Source: Synanceia verrucosa
Lineage: Eukaryota; Chordata; Actinopteri; Perciformes; Synanceiidae
Direction: 5' to 3'
NCBI GenBank assembly: GCA_029721515.1
Contig: CM056567.1
Coordinates: 11,176,007-11,240,006 of the forward strand
DNA length: 64,000 nt
The notes beneath the pieces were generated by a model that saw nothing but the letters and a program-made list of their open reading frames with translations, was not told where the DNA came from and ran no database searches. Below are positions 1-13,600 of the stretch, piece after piece. A program made the position numbers and the translations under genes. Positions within the stretch are counted from its first letter, which is position 1; every line of letters starts with the position of its first letter.

Positions 1-167
1 ACTGCCCAAACAGCAGACACACATGAAACACAGGTGTGCCCTTCTCAAACTGACTATATTTAGTATTTTACTACTCCCTGCGAGCACATTTGTGGACAGC
101 TTTCAGTGCTCCAATATTTTTTATTTTTAAATAAAACTATGGAGTCATTCTCTTATGTATAATATAG

Positions 168-609
168 AGCTGTCGAAATGCATTAACGTGAATAATCACA
201 TTAACTTTTGCGAGGGTAACTTGGACAAACTCCATTCAAAATGTCAAGAAAGCTAACAACGCAGTCATAACTAATCATAAAAAATGCTGATAAAATTAGA
301 TTAACTGTCTTTTATGAATCTGTCCAAACTCCTCCTGTAATTCAGCAAACAAATAATCCACCAAAGAGCATCCTTAAAGTATTAATTTGTTACGTGAAAT
401 GGACGAAAAGGCGAAGTGAAAGAGATGTTTTCATAAACACAGTGCTTATTAGAGCTATTGCGTCGCTCTGATTTTAGCAGCTTATAGGTATATTAGGGTT
501 GTCAAAAATTAGCAGCAGAGAAGAAGATGTCCAAGAAGAGTTACCTTCACGCAAATTAACATGTTAACGTGGATTAATCGCATTAACACATTCATTTTGA
601 CAGCCTTAG
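168..609. mobile_element. hAT-type MITE with 8-bp target duplication
   Basis: The ends form imperfect inverted repeats: agctgtcgaaatgcattaac on the left and, read on the other strand at the right, aggctgtcaaaatgaatgtg. The octamer taatatag flanks both sides (160-167 and 610-617). An 8-bp duplication and a GCTGTC-type end are hallmarks of hAT elements. The interior is AT-rich with repeated cattaac/gttaac motifs and no transposase frame. It is non-autonomous; the exact end could shift by a base or two because the terminal match is imperfect. Confidence 0.75.
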
Positions 610-2339
610 TAATATAGAACAAACTAAGGGATTGCTTTCCTCCAGTCAGATATTTATTTAGTATCACAAGTTAAGTAGTGCTGATTTTATATTGGTGAAG
701 TGGAGTAAATCACACCGAATTCCTCTTTTTCAGATACTGAAAGCAGTAACCTTTTTGCATGATTCAGGTTGTGGCAGCAGTGAAAAGACATATTTAATAA
801 AGAGGAGATGAATAGCATTGCTTCATTCCACCTCAAGTGTTGCTGTCTTTTTCAAGAGAGCTCTGCCACTGTGTTCTGCATTCAAGCCACCACTTTGCTC
901 ATAAAGAGGCACAGCTGAGACATGACCCAGGCTTTTATGCACTCTTCGGTAAGGTCCTCATGATAAGCCTCTTGCTTCTACAGACTATTGACCCTCGCTC
1001 GTTGCAGCTGCTCAGTGGTAACACAAAAGAGCTCACGCTGAAGAGAGAAAAGCTCAGGGGCATGTATATTATCTCTTCTGATCGTTATTCAAGCGATACT
1101 TTTTTTGCCTCAGATGGGTTGTTAATGTCAGGTCTACTTTTTCTTTTATAAACCATGAATAAAAACAAGCTGCAAAATGTTTGAGGTCAATTTTTTTTAA
1201 ATTATATTAAGGATAATTCACATGTATAGCACAGCTGTTGATGCCCTGGGCCTTGATATAACGAGGTGTAGCACCATTATTTCACCTTTAACCAAACTTA
1301 TTCTAATGTTTAATCTCAATTTCCCCTAACTACTCAGACAGTTGACAAAAATGCATAGCAACAGGGACAGCAGAGAAATGTATACTTGCAAATTAATTAA
1401 AAGGTGCATGCTCCATGGTTATCACCAGGTTATTACTATCTATCTGGAAAGCAGAGGGCCGTTAGCTGATTTAAAGCCCAGTGCTGGTCCAAGATGAGGA
1501 AACCAGTGGACAGTCCCACATGAGGTGCAGTAAAGAGCCCTCACATGTCAAGCAACATACATAGCCTACACGTCGCCAATAATTTAATGCCCTAAAGAGC
1601 TCTAGCTCATTCAGGTGCATTATGTACAATAATTATTTCGGCACTTGGCAGATCTAAAAGTAGAGATCTTTGTTGGGGTACAGTGAGGCTTTTTAATTGT
1701 CATTAAAAAGTAAAACATGATGGGAAAAGTGAGTTTCACTTATATTGGAAACTTTGGACTTTGTTATTATAACACAGGGTGCAAATGGGGGTCAAAGTTT
1801 GAAATAGAAACGTTCACAGTCAGATCAGATCTCTGAATTACTTCATTGTTGACTATTTGATGATTCAGATTGTGAGATTAGAATATTTTCCTATTCTCTT
1901 TTGCATATTAATGTGTTTGTGCTAGTTTTTGAGTCAGTATTCCAGACCTTAGACATGTCTTGTAAGTTCTTGTACTAAATACAATTAAGCCAGACACTTG
2001 GATGAGTAAGGAGAACATTATTCGATGTGATGTCAGACCTAAAGTTATGGTAACATGAATGATCCACTCTGATAGACCAACTGGAACAACCAAATCCCAA
2101 CTGAGTTTCCCCCACAGCGCTGATGGGAAAGCAGGTGGTGAAGGGGTTGTAAGTCGTGTTAGAGGGGATCTGAAGGGAGTTTTTCAAGCAGTAAGTCTGA
2201 GAGGCATCAAATGGGCATCAATGGTGCATTTCAATAAGGCTGCTGTTCCCTGAGATACAGTGGAACAAACGGTTTTCACCACTCCCTTCTGTCACCAGAT
2301 ATCTGGACACACGCTCCTCCTTTTCCTCCGTTCAAAAGG

Positions 2340-2520
2340 CAAGAATCAAGAAGTGTTATTTGCCATTCGTACATTCACACACAGTTCGCGTACATAGGAA
2401 ATTTAGGAGGTAGATAAAGAGAAAACAATAATATAGAATAATAAATAGAATAACAATAATTTAAAAAAAAAGTAAGTAAAAAAGAGTATAAAAGGCAGAT
2501 ATTGCACACTTGTATATTGT
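2340..2520 (-). repeat. Probable LINE 3'-end fragment
   Basis: The segment starting around gtgttatttgccattcgtac, followed by an A/T-rich run of aataatatagaataataaat type, resembles the reverse complement of fish non-LTR retrotransposon 3' ends. No coding remnant is visible. Family not assigned; recognition is from memory of fish repeats. Confidence 0.35.
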
Positions 2521-4499
2521 GTGGCCATGCTGTCTGCTCTGCCTGTCCTCAGCTTGTATGTTGTGTGTTTGTGTCTGAGAAGGAAAAGGGCACAATGATG
2601 GGTCTCTGATACTGTTACTCACTTTTTTCTTGCAGCGTTGTGTAAATTGTGTCCATGGATTGTAGGTCAGTCCTGATTATTTACTCTGCAGTTCCGATCT
2701 CCTGTTGTCACAGAAATGTTTATTATTTAGGATAATAATAGTGGTACGTGGTATCTCATCATCACCCTGCACAGTAGTTTCATCAGAGGTACAGTGCCTT
2801 TTGAGTCAGGTTTTGCATTTGCAACTTGTTTGCTTGGCCATGGCACCACACATATTATCTTGGCCATGTGCTAAATGGATTGCCAGACACCTCCAGCTCA
2901 GGTCCAAATACCAGAAATGAAGTTGTTTTTTTGTGTTCTAGTGAGAGAGACATCCTCAGAAAATCCAAAGTGTCCTTTTGGATTACTGTTCTCCAGATAA
3001 GCGCTTGTTTTGGCAGACAGGTGGAAGTCACCTATTTTTAGACTGCCTCGTGGGCGCAGTTTTACGACAGAAAAAATAGTTCATGAAGGAATCACATTTA
3101 CAGTTTGTTCAGATGCCAGAAGAAGTCAGGATGAATAATGACCACGGTAGGAAAATGCTGATAACTGAAAAGCATCACGGGGATGATTGTCCATTATTTG
3201 AAGTGTTATTTAAGCTGAGGAAACATCCGAGTGTTTACCAGATATCCTCCCTTCCTCCCTCTGCCCCCTGCGGCGTCCTCGCCACAGCTTTCTTCTAGTT
3301 TTCTTTCCCACTTAGTGAGTCAACAGTTGACAGCTGGGAGTGGAGCAAGGGATCTCGTAGGGGGCTGAGGGTCTTATGTAACAGTTGGTGTCAGGCTAGA
3401 ATGCTATTAAGATGTCTTGTGGAGCTCTGCTGCAAAACACACTGACTAAGTTAGCAGCCCGCTGGAGCACAAGCGACAGGCAATGGGGGTACTTCAGTTT
3501 TTAGAAAGGGCTCCAGTGAAAAGACTTGAGCTTGATCTAATTACATGTGTGAGAAGCAAGCCAAATACAGATTTAACCATTTGTCATGCACTTGTTGCAC
3601 CTTCTCAGACATTCATGTGTGTGTTGCTGAATACATTGAAGATTAATTAGCAGTAGTTATTGAGAGAAGATATCAGTACCTATTACAAAATGCAAATTTG
3701 GTGTAATTGATGTTCAGTGAATTGATTTGTGTGCTCTTATTATTCATAACATGAGGAAAAAATGTCTGACGTTTCACGAGAATAACTTCAAGCAATTTTG
3801 TTCGTTTTTAATTACACCCTGTTTCACTTCATTTATTGTAGCAGGAGTGAAACAATAAAGTAACACGATCACATTGTCACAATATGATTTGATAAAAGTT
3901 GACAAATAATAACATTGACTGATCAGCCAGCCCTGGTTGATGTTGACAGTTTATTCTGTGAAACTGTGAGTAAAGGTGCCCCAAAGCTGTCAGACCAACA
4001 GTCAACAAGCTGAAAATATGTCGTTTAGCAGCAAGAAGCATGCCCTCGCAATGTTTGGTGGTTTTACTTGAAAAAGGAGCGAAATGTTTCCTGCAAGGAA
4101 TGCTAATCAAAATAACTACTAATTTCAGCTCTATTCCATTCTAACAATCCTTTATTAATAATAAAAGGCTAAATGATGACTTTGACGTCATTAAATACGG
4201 AACTTAAAATCTGAGATTAAAAGTGGTGCCATGTTGAATGACTGGAGTTATTTCAGATTGTATTTACTCAGCTTATCTAGAAAGTGTTGAAAATGTATTT
4301 AAGGATAGAGAGCTGTGTATGTACTGATAAACAGAACAATACAAAGCTGATGCTGGACCAACATAGGCTGCTTTCTCTTAAAAAAAACATCACTTTTCAG
4401 ATCCAAATCTGATGCGACAGCTGTGTAACATTAGATGTCACCAATGAGTTTTGTCAGCTTTGGGAATGTGAACATCTCCCCGTCATCTCTCTCTCTCAG

Positions 4500-4643
4500 G
4501 TACCCACCGAGGCTGGGCTGCTGTTCAGATGCGCCTCCTGCATGAACTGGTGTACGCCTCCCGTCGCATGGGCAACCCTGGCCTGTCTGTGCGCCACCTG
4601 TCCTTCCTGCTGCAAACCATGCTGGACTTCCTGTCAGATCAAG
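4500..4643 (+). CDS. trappc9: trappc9 internal exon 1 of 9 in this window
   Basis: 144-bp exon. It enters with the last two bases of a split glycine codon and leaves after the first base of a split glutamate codon. The acceptor is a CT-rich tract ending in cag at 4497-4499; the donor is gtcaag at 4644, a weaker than consensus site. The encoded segment includes THRGWAAVQMRLLHELVYAS and then RHLSFLLQTMLDFLSDQ, nearly identical to mammalian TRAPPC9 as I remember it. It looks strongly helical, fitting the alpha-solenoid part of the Trs120 family. The frame is open throughout. The preceding exon is not in the window, so the incoming phase is inferred from the protein match. Confidence 0.96.
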
Positions 4644-7600
4644 GTCAAGATCAAGCTTTACTTTTCAGTGTGGAATTAATCCCTGTTCAGCCTCCCTAGA
4701 AACAGTCACCCTGTCCTTTGATCGGCAGCATTATACCTTGTGCTTAATGGTATGCGATGCACAACAAAGCTTTTTCTTGGCGGGAGTGCAACAGTGTGCT
4801 CTGACCAGAAATCCTGTGCAGCCAGGAGATAGGGTTTTCACTGAGGCAGTGCGAGCCAAACGGTCCACTGGCCGCACAATAGAGGCCGGCGTAATCCTTA
4901 GTTGGATGTGGAGCATGAGAATGGAAGGAGGGAAGGAGACGAGGTATGAACAAGATGAAGCAAGCTTACGGTATGAAATATTAAAAGTTAAACGGCAAAG
5001 GGACTCCATGCTGCCGTGTTCAGGGTGCTGCATATACAGGCCTTCTTAGCTGGAATGATTCTCTACAGCTTTACACAAAAAATGCCACCAAACGATTCAT
5101 CATTGCAGATCTTGCCGTGTGTTTCTCACTGTAGAATCTGACCTTGTAAGCAGAGTTCTCCAACAGTGCTTTTTGCTAAAATAACATACCATTTCATATT
5201 TACTCAGTGTAACTTTTTGGGGCTCAGAGTGCTGCCTGCTGCAGTTTGGGTGCCCTCCTTTGATTGCCTCTACTCCCGTCTGCCGGCTGATATTCCAAAT
5301 GTCAGAAAGGTTATTGTAGGCTGCTCAAGTGGAATAATTCTCTTTTGGTGTGGCGCAGGGTTTGTGTGTGTATATGTCAAGCAGAGAATAGAGTTGGGCA
5401 GGAGAGGAGGTTTTTTTTTGGGGGGGCTCTGCAGATATTCCAGTCAAGAAATGAAACTTTTAAATCAAACTTACAGACATTTACAGGTCAAAACTTCACC
5501 ATCATAGAGCACAGACATCATGTTCCAAAGACCATTTAAATAGGATGAAGAAATGTTCTGTTTCAGGTCAATATATTCCTCACCTGGTAGAGAGGCAGCA
5601 GAATAGAAATGCTTAATAGACAGTTAATATTTATGATATTGGTTAATATTTAAGAAGGAAATACAAGAGACGCCCTCCTTTTATGCTGACGCTTCTTCGA
5701 CTGTTAACTTTGGATTTAATATTTCGAAGCAATATATCCAACCAATTTTAATGTTTTGTGATGTCATCATGCCTCACTTTTTATTTTGAGTTTGCTTTGC
5801 TAAAGTTAAGTGCGTGCATCGAATCGGGTCTATTGATCGATCACTGGCTGTTACCAGCTGATATTCCTGCTGAATGGTTTAATCTGTGGTCTCTAAAAAG
5901 GCCGATCGGAAGAGCTGATCAGATAATGCGTTGATTCTGAGCTGAAATCAAACAATACTCATTTGTCTTCTTTTTCACCTGCTCTTTAATAAGCAAAACA
6001 CTGGCTGCAGTGCATCCTGTGTGAACAACATGCATCAATTTATCAGCAGTTAACTGTAGGAAAATACTAACAAGTGTTGAGTATCTTAATAATAATGTGA
6101 CTGTTTTAAACAGCATGACAGTGACCGATACCATCAGATGACACTTCACGGAGTATCACAGATAATGATTTATTGTACTATCCAAAGTGCATTCTGAATC
6201 ACATGCATGTAATTGTATGCAGGGATTTTTTTTTGTTTTTAATTTTTTGGAGCTACTGTAGTAGCTTCAACAAAAGAGTATAATTGAAAGGGAACTAAAA
6301 ATAGAAAGAGATGATGAGAAGAGCTCCAGTCCAGATATTGTCTCTGTGATAACATCACATATTAGTGTTGGTTGCTTAAGTCTTGTTCATCTTTGCATAT
6401 CTTGATTACACCGCTTCGGATTGTCATGAGAAAAAACATTTTCTTTTTGGGGGGGATGTTATATCCCATTTTTTGTCATCACACCACCCACAGGACCCAC
6501 AGCACTAATTTTCTCTAAGTTTCTCTTTCAAATGCCTTTCTTTCAAAAGCTGGTGGTTTTATAGATTCTGCCCATGATAAAGTGTGTGTTTTTTGTAATA
6601 TGCATATCTTTTAAACCCACTGGTGGATTGTGGGGCTCAGTGGGTTAATATCTTTCAAGGTGAATGATGGACAATTTGTCTTACATAATGCACACAATAT
6701 TCTCTATAAGATCAGCGACAAGCTTACACGCCACGCATACTCTTCTCTTGAGTTTATGTTCTGTGTCTCTGTCTTTCTGCTGGTTTACATTCTTGATGTG
6801 CTTTGTTTGACCTGTTGCTACCTTTTACCCAGCTGGCTGCCTGATTAGCAGCAGTGTGACTGTGGGTGTCTCCGGAGATTGGTGCTGATGCTTTGTAGCT
6901 CCCAACATTTGGGAAAACTAGAAATGGCTAATGCAATGTGGTGTTATGTATGAAAACTTGACAGCAGGTGCTAGTTGCCCAACTTCATTATTCTCAATTT
7001 CTCCAGCAGACACAGAAAATGCATCTGTGTATAATTTACAGTGATTTGATGGTGGCTAAACTGTCCCTCACTGCCAATTAGTGATCCTCTTGGGTAAGAA
7101 ACCACCTAAAACCAAAATATTACTTGTGTTTTCAGAAGCAACTTGATTTTTTCACTGTGCAAAGACCAGTGAAATTATTGCATCATTTGGTGCAAATGAC
7201 TCACCTCACTTCTCCAAGTAATAAGTTGATATGGTTGTTTGGGGGATGCAGGCTTGTAATAGTAATACCAAGTGCATATTATGTCCCTTTATATTAACTC
7301 AATTTTCATGAGGAATGGATGTCTGATCCCCATGTTCTTCCAGGGTTATGATTGGACTTTTTATTTTAAAAGGTAGGTATACCTCCAATAATCACATGTA
7401 CAATTACAGTTACCGTAGCAGTTTCGGTAAATAACATTTTGCTGTTTGTCTTTCTTGTTTGTTTTGATTACTTGCACTTAATTAGTTGTTCACATGATTA
7501 ATTAATGCCCATCTTGCCAAAGTTACAAACAATCCTGTTTACACAACTGTCTGTACAGATTTATGAAAAGATTTTCTCTTGCCACAAATGTCAGATGACC

Positions 7601-10600
7601 AAAACAAAAACAACCCAAAACAACTCCTGATATTTTCACTGTTTTACTGTTCATTACAGCTGTTGGTGCATGTCTGCTGCAATTCAAAATACATTTGACA
7701 TTACCATAACATGTGTGGAATACTGAGCATCAACAAACTATTTGATGTGGATAAAAGGAGCAAAAAAATAGTCAATTAGACTTGCTTGAGGTTTGTTTAA
7801 GACATTTTTTCCTCTCATCGTCAAGAGGCTTCTAACTGACTGGCAGGGAGTCCAGACATTTATACTCCTGTTAGAGCAGAAAACAAACAAACAGTCAACA
7901 GAAACCACAATAGGTCTCATCTCGTTAGGAGTTGTTACCATTCAAGTGGGAGTCATTAAGATGATCTGCACTCAGGTGTAAAGGGATACGGCGGTTTCTG
8001 GGGATGGAGGTCAGTACTGAGTTGAAAGTGGCTGATAGATGGTGTCATAGTCCTCCTCTGGTTTCTCCAGTTTGACAAAAAATGGCTTCTTTCACTCCTC
8101 TCTCAAACCTTCTGTCTTCCTTGGCTAAAACCTGGACATGAGTCTTGTCCTGAGGAATTGGCTCTCCTGTGTTGAGCCATACGCTTCTGGAGCTCTTCTC
8201 CAGATGCGTATGGCTCATCTCCTCGATGTACAAGTTATTGCGTGTTTCAACAAGCAAGGCCTCTTGACTCTTTATTTTATTTTATTTATTTGCTTTTTTT
8301 GATTTTCCTTGACCTGGATGACTGATATATTATGAAGTGAGGCAGCAGATGGAAGACATCAACTGTCCTGCAGCTTTGATCTGTCCGTAGGGATTTCTTT
8401 CATCGAAAGGGAGTGCCTTCATGCATGTTGAGATGGCTTTACAGTGGTCTTATGCATCAAGATCACTTTACCAGTTATTATAAGCACCTCTTTGTGAAAA
8501 CAGTTCATGTGCAGCGCATATCATATGTAATAATAACGACTTATTTTACATGTGTCATGTAATGACTACAGTGTTAATGCATCCATACTACAGTAAGAGT
8601 TAACAATGTAGTGTATATAAGCAAGAAAGACTGCTTATTTTGCAGGGATGGATAAGACAATCAAGGTCCAACAATCACCAGACTTTTAACCAGGAGGCTG
8701 GCGTTCTGTTAAAGTCATTAGTCCTGTTATAGCTGTTTTTTTTTGTATCTGTGTTAGGTTGATTCCTGTGCATGTTTTACTTAGTTTATGTACTTATTTT
8801 GAGTCCAAGCCTGGCGAAAGTGGTGCAGGTGTGATCCCTCTGGCTTTATGGTACCACAAAAGTACAAAATATGGGAAATACCCCTTTAAGATGTGCCTTA
8901 ATTGGCATTGTTGTCGTACATCACATATTACACACTGGAGATTAGCAACACTGACTTCTTTGTAGTGGCTGGTCAAAATCAACACTTGATTTGCAGTGTG
9001 TAGTGTGTTGTTGTTGTTATTGTTATTATTATTATTATATATCTGCTGCTGGCCTTGAATTAGTCATTCAGCTGTTGCAGTTGCTGTGGTCTGTCAGTAG
9101 TCTTCATTTCATCTAATTTCATAAATATTCTCTTGAAAAGGCTCCCATGGTGTGCGGTGCCTGTCACTGAGGGTATTTTAAGGTCTAGATTTACCTCTTT
9201 CCAGTAGCGTCGAAGAATAATAAGCCTCCAAGAACAGCAAGTACAGAAATCTCTAGGGAGGCTCCTAACTGTACTGCTGTGGTTTGTTATTTCATCAAAT
9301 TGAGAAAAGATTCAGGAGAATGATAGCAGTGTCACTTCAGGACCTGCTCATAACATTTCAGTTATTTCCTGATTTGCCATTTGGCTACCACACCATTATT
9401 CAGACTGACATCAGCTTCTAATTTGCTATTTTCTACCAAATACAAAAAATGACCTGTTAGAATGCCTGATTCATCTGTCAGCATGATTTCCTGTTTACCA
9501 TGTCAATTAAAGCAAGATGTCTTTTTTACTTCACTGTTGATTTGACCATCAGTCAATATCTTTTGTCCGTTCACACAGGGACACAATGCTTAAAGATCTG
9601 CACATAAATGGCATTTTAAGTTCACGTATGTCAGTCACTTGATTTGCCTCACTAGCTGTATATACTTTTCACCTTATTTCTACATTTGGGTAACATTTCC
9701 CAAGATCGGTGACTAATACAAAGACCCTGAATGGATATTCACAGATCTGCAACCTGTAGTCTTATGCATCACACAGCTCTATTAGCATTTTTATAGAACA
9801 GTAATCAAGAACCATTATGAAATAATCACAAGCAATCTGGATCTGAGGAAGCGTGTGATGATGATGAGCTGAAATGCAGCCAAATTTTTTTTCAATGTGT
9901 GGTGGTGAGAAGTGTGAACTGCCTGAAGGATATTTTGTTGAAGAAGTACCCATTCTTGATGGTACCCAGGCCACTTGAGTACAGCTCCCATAGCCACAAA
10001 GGGACATTTATGAACACTTTTCAATTTCTATATATGTTATTGCATGTTAGTCTTACCCTTTAGTGTTTTCACTACAGCTGTCTTGTGATGTAGCATGGTT
10101 TTCACCATGGTTTTAGTTTTGTTCATCTCTGTGAACAGTGAAACAAAGCTGCGTAGTTCACCTCTGAGCATCTGGATTTTCTTTCACTGTTTTCAGTATC
10201 TGATATCCATTTACCTTGAAGGTATGCATGCGCTGGTTTGTACAAATCACAGTAGCGCCCCCATGACACCTCACTCCACCAACCAAATTGTGAAGAATGC
10301 CTCCATATCTTGTGTTATTTGAAGGAAAGCCCCACTAAAGAAGTTTGTTTAACTCTGCTTTACCACTGGAATACTTTTAATGTGTAGATATACCTTTTGC
10401 ATCAATCAATGTGGTGCAGCATTCTTCTTGAAGGGAAAGAGACTGTCCCAGGTTGTCTGAGGTCACCTTGCTTTCAAGCAGGACTATGCCCTGTTGTGAG
10501 GATGCATGTTAATGGTGTCTTGATCCCTGGACCTGTTGAAATGCACTTTAGCAACTCTCACTGGTGGGCCTTACTGTTGGGTAAGTTTAAACCAAACTCA

Positions 10601-13600
10601 TGAAGTTGGCTGCACTATCACACAGGCAGTGCTATAATGCTGTAAACCCAGCTTAGACCATAGTGGATATTGTTATGTATAACAGTAAAACTGGAGATTC
10701 AACGCCTCATTTTGGGGAAACAGACAGTATATGTAATAGTTGCTTCGATCTGTGACGTTGGATGGCTGTGTATCTGTCCTCACGGTCGAGCTCTTGGTAC
10801 AGGGCCTCAGGTTTCCACCTGGTGCTGCGCTCTTTCTGCCTGTGAGATGGATTCAGTAACATTTTGGTTCCCTTTTAGTGATGGGTTTAAATCCAAAATA
10901 TTGCCAGATAGGTGCTTTTTCTTTTTGTTTTTGACACCAAATCCTCCACAATCATTTTGTCTGTCAACTCTCTAGTCCTGCGTGTGAAATCTGACTCCAG
11001 CGTCTTTGTGCTGGGACTCCATTAGAGGCAGACGCTTTCAGTTTGTAGCAACCTTTGGGCTAAGTGGGTCTTTAAAGAAAAATTAAAAAAATCTAAATAA
11101 GTAATAATTAAATAAGTAAAATAAGTAATTAGCCTATGCCTGAACATTGTCTAAAATATAATCAATACAGATTTGTTCCTCACACCAGCCCACAATAAAG
11201 AAAATACATCCTACATACGATAGGAAAACCTCTTAATTCCTTATGGAGAAGCTTTTAAACGAGAAGAGGGGTGGCTCAAAGATAAAACTTTAAATACACC
11301 CAGCTTTTGAAAGTACAGGCTTAATAATTTTTTTTGCTGTAATGATGAACCTCAGACACAGATAGGTGGAGGCTGATTTTTACAGGTGTCGTCCTCCCAC
11401 CCTTCTGTCATACAGCGAGGTGCTGTAAGCTCAATTTTCTGGGAATAGGATTCACAGCAGTCCTTTACTTCTCGACTTCAACTGCTATTCGTCCTCTTGA
11501 TGTTTGACGGTTGCAGATGAGATCCTTTCATTTGGGGAGGCATGTGAAGCAAAAAGAACTGCACCCTTTCTCCCCTCTTTTCATGAAGTGTAAAATGTTT
11601 CTCTGCTTATCAGGACAGTATGTTCCAGCTGTCAGGCTAATAATGTAATAGTGTGCTTTGTTGTGTTTGTCTAGACTGGGAGCTCAGTGAAAAGCAGAGC
11701 AGGAACAAGTGTTTCTTCTCGTGACTTTGGTTATCTAACAGCCCTGACACATAAAGCTAAACTCAAGGAGCTACCACTGACGAAGGACGACTAGGACTTT
11801 TGGTGAAACTTGCAGTAGAACACACCACAAACACCAGCTTACTGCTGACATGTATGTATGTCTATACAGAGTATAGCCTGTGTGAGGGGAAATAACCAGT
11901 CACCAGTCAGTATGCTTAAATAGTAGTTTGTAATCCTAAAAGTGTTGCCAAAAGATCATCGATGCAAGCTACCATTTATTTTTCTGCTGTGAATATCTTT
12001 CAGCAGCACTCTGGCTTTGTTGGCCTCCGCAGAAAAAAAAGAGATGGCACTCTATGGCTGATCAGTCCGATTCGGATTAATTTTTGAATTCAAACATAAA
12101 CAACCTCTGATCTCTGCTTTCTGTGCTAGAGTGGCCCCAAATAACACTACCACTGTGCTCCAAGTTAAAATAATTTCAACTTGACTTTGGTGGACAGCTA
12201 CAACTGTGGTTGCCTAGAAACAGCAAATGGCGTTCCTTACACACTTTTAACTGCGAAGACCACATTTTTTATCATGTAAAGGCAGCTTCAGTCATGGCAA
12301 ACCAAAAAATGGACAAATATGATGTCAATTGTGAACGCTTCGACCCAGTAGTGCAACTGAGCTCTCACCCATTCATATCTTATTATTTCATTCTTTGTAC
12401 GCTTCTTTTTTCCAGCTTTTCTCCCTTTCCTTCCCACCACTCTTCCACTTTAACCATTCTTCTCCAACTATACCTCACTCTCGATTTACAGCTGGTGGGC
12501 CTCTGGCTCCCAGTCTGTAATTACAAGGTTGTAGTTCTTACACATCTTTAATGCAGACAGTTCTCTTGAATCATTTTTTTTACTCTTGCTTGGAGACCTG
12601 TAAACCCTTTGACTCAAACTTTGGGCTATTAATTCAAGCATATATATATACTGTATCATATAGTCAGACTATATTTTAGGCAGTGTTTGGGTTCTGTGAT
12701 AAGGTTATAATCTATATTCCAATATTTTTTTTTCTTTTCTAAATGCACATTTTTGTGTAGAAAGACACAAGCTTCACATTAATGTAAATTAATGTTTGCA
12801 GTCATAGGGCTTCACTAGGTGAAGGGTTATACATCTGAATGAAATGTGTACAACCTTTCTAAATGTCCTCCCCACTTTAACCAACACTCTTGAAATTTGC
12901 AGAGCCAAAGCAAATTCTGTGGCTGGGTGAGCAGTAATGTTCCCTCAAAAGGTTTTGATGGTACAATAAAACTTCCAATTTTACTTGAAGGTTGGGGCTG
13001 TTATTGCTGAGAGAGAGCCCCCTCACAGGTCATTAATGTCTTCTTAATTTATATCACACACCAAGATGAACTCTCTACAGTGGAGACAGTACTCAGATTA
13101 TCCGGGTGTGGGGAACTTTAAAGGGAATTGTGTTGTGTCATATATATATATTGCTCATTGGTTTTTCTGACTGTTATGTTTTTATACTTTTATAGAGAAG
13201 AAGGAGGTGACCCAGAGTCTGGAGAACTACACCTCCAAATGTCCAGGTGGAATGGAGATCATCACGCTTCCTGATGGCCTCAAACTTCCACCAGTGCCCT
13301 TTACAAAGCTGCCCATAGTCCGGTAAGACAGAGGTTCAAGGTTTTTATCAAACACACAATTACAGAAACGGTTGCTCTTTCCAACAATGTTAATCAAATA
13401 AGTATAAAATCCTGCAAGTCAAAAAAAGTGAAGTGAAAAAAGTGAAAATGTGACTCTAAGACATAAAATGGTGCAAATTTCAATATGTGGATGTACATGT
13501 TGCCATGATTTTCTCAGCTCTTGCTGTGCTCCATGCTCTGATCTGCTCAGCTGCTCCTGACTCGTTGTGTTTGTGTCCATGTACATTTTGCTGTTGGTAG

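Larger units (their letters stand above)
1..4499 (+). other. trappc9 intron (5' part outside window)
   Basis: Non-coding. Open frames here are short (up to about 104 codons), lack recognisable domains and are treated as chance. The intron holds a hAT-type MITE (168-609) and a probable LINE 3' tail (about 2340-2520). Nothing else I can assign. Confidence 0.85.
4644..13195 (+). other. trappc9 intron, 8.55 kb
   Basis: Non-coding. The only element I can name is the Penelope-like remnant at 7741-8260. It also has a TTG/TTA compound microsatellite at about 9007-9038 and part of a diverged repeat pair at about 11054-11160. A pair of overlapping opposite frames at 4731-5049 (100 and 103 codons) has no recognisable domain. 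Confidence 0.85.

Noticed and set aside
837..1151. 104-codon + strand frame
   Set aside because: No recognisable domain and no splice sites that would join it to trappc9 in phase.
4731..5049. Overlapping opposite-strand frames of 100 and 103 codons just after exon 4500-4643
   Set aside because: No family match, no clean splice context, and both strands are open over the same GC-richer stretch, which is typical of chance.
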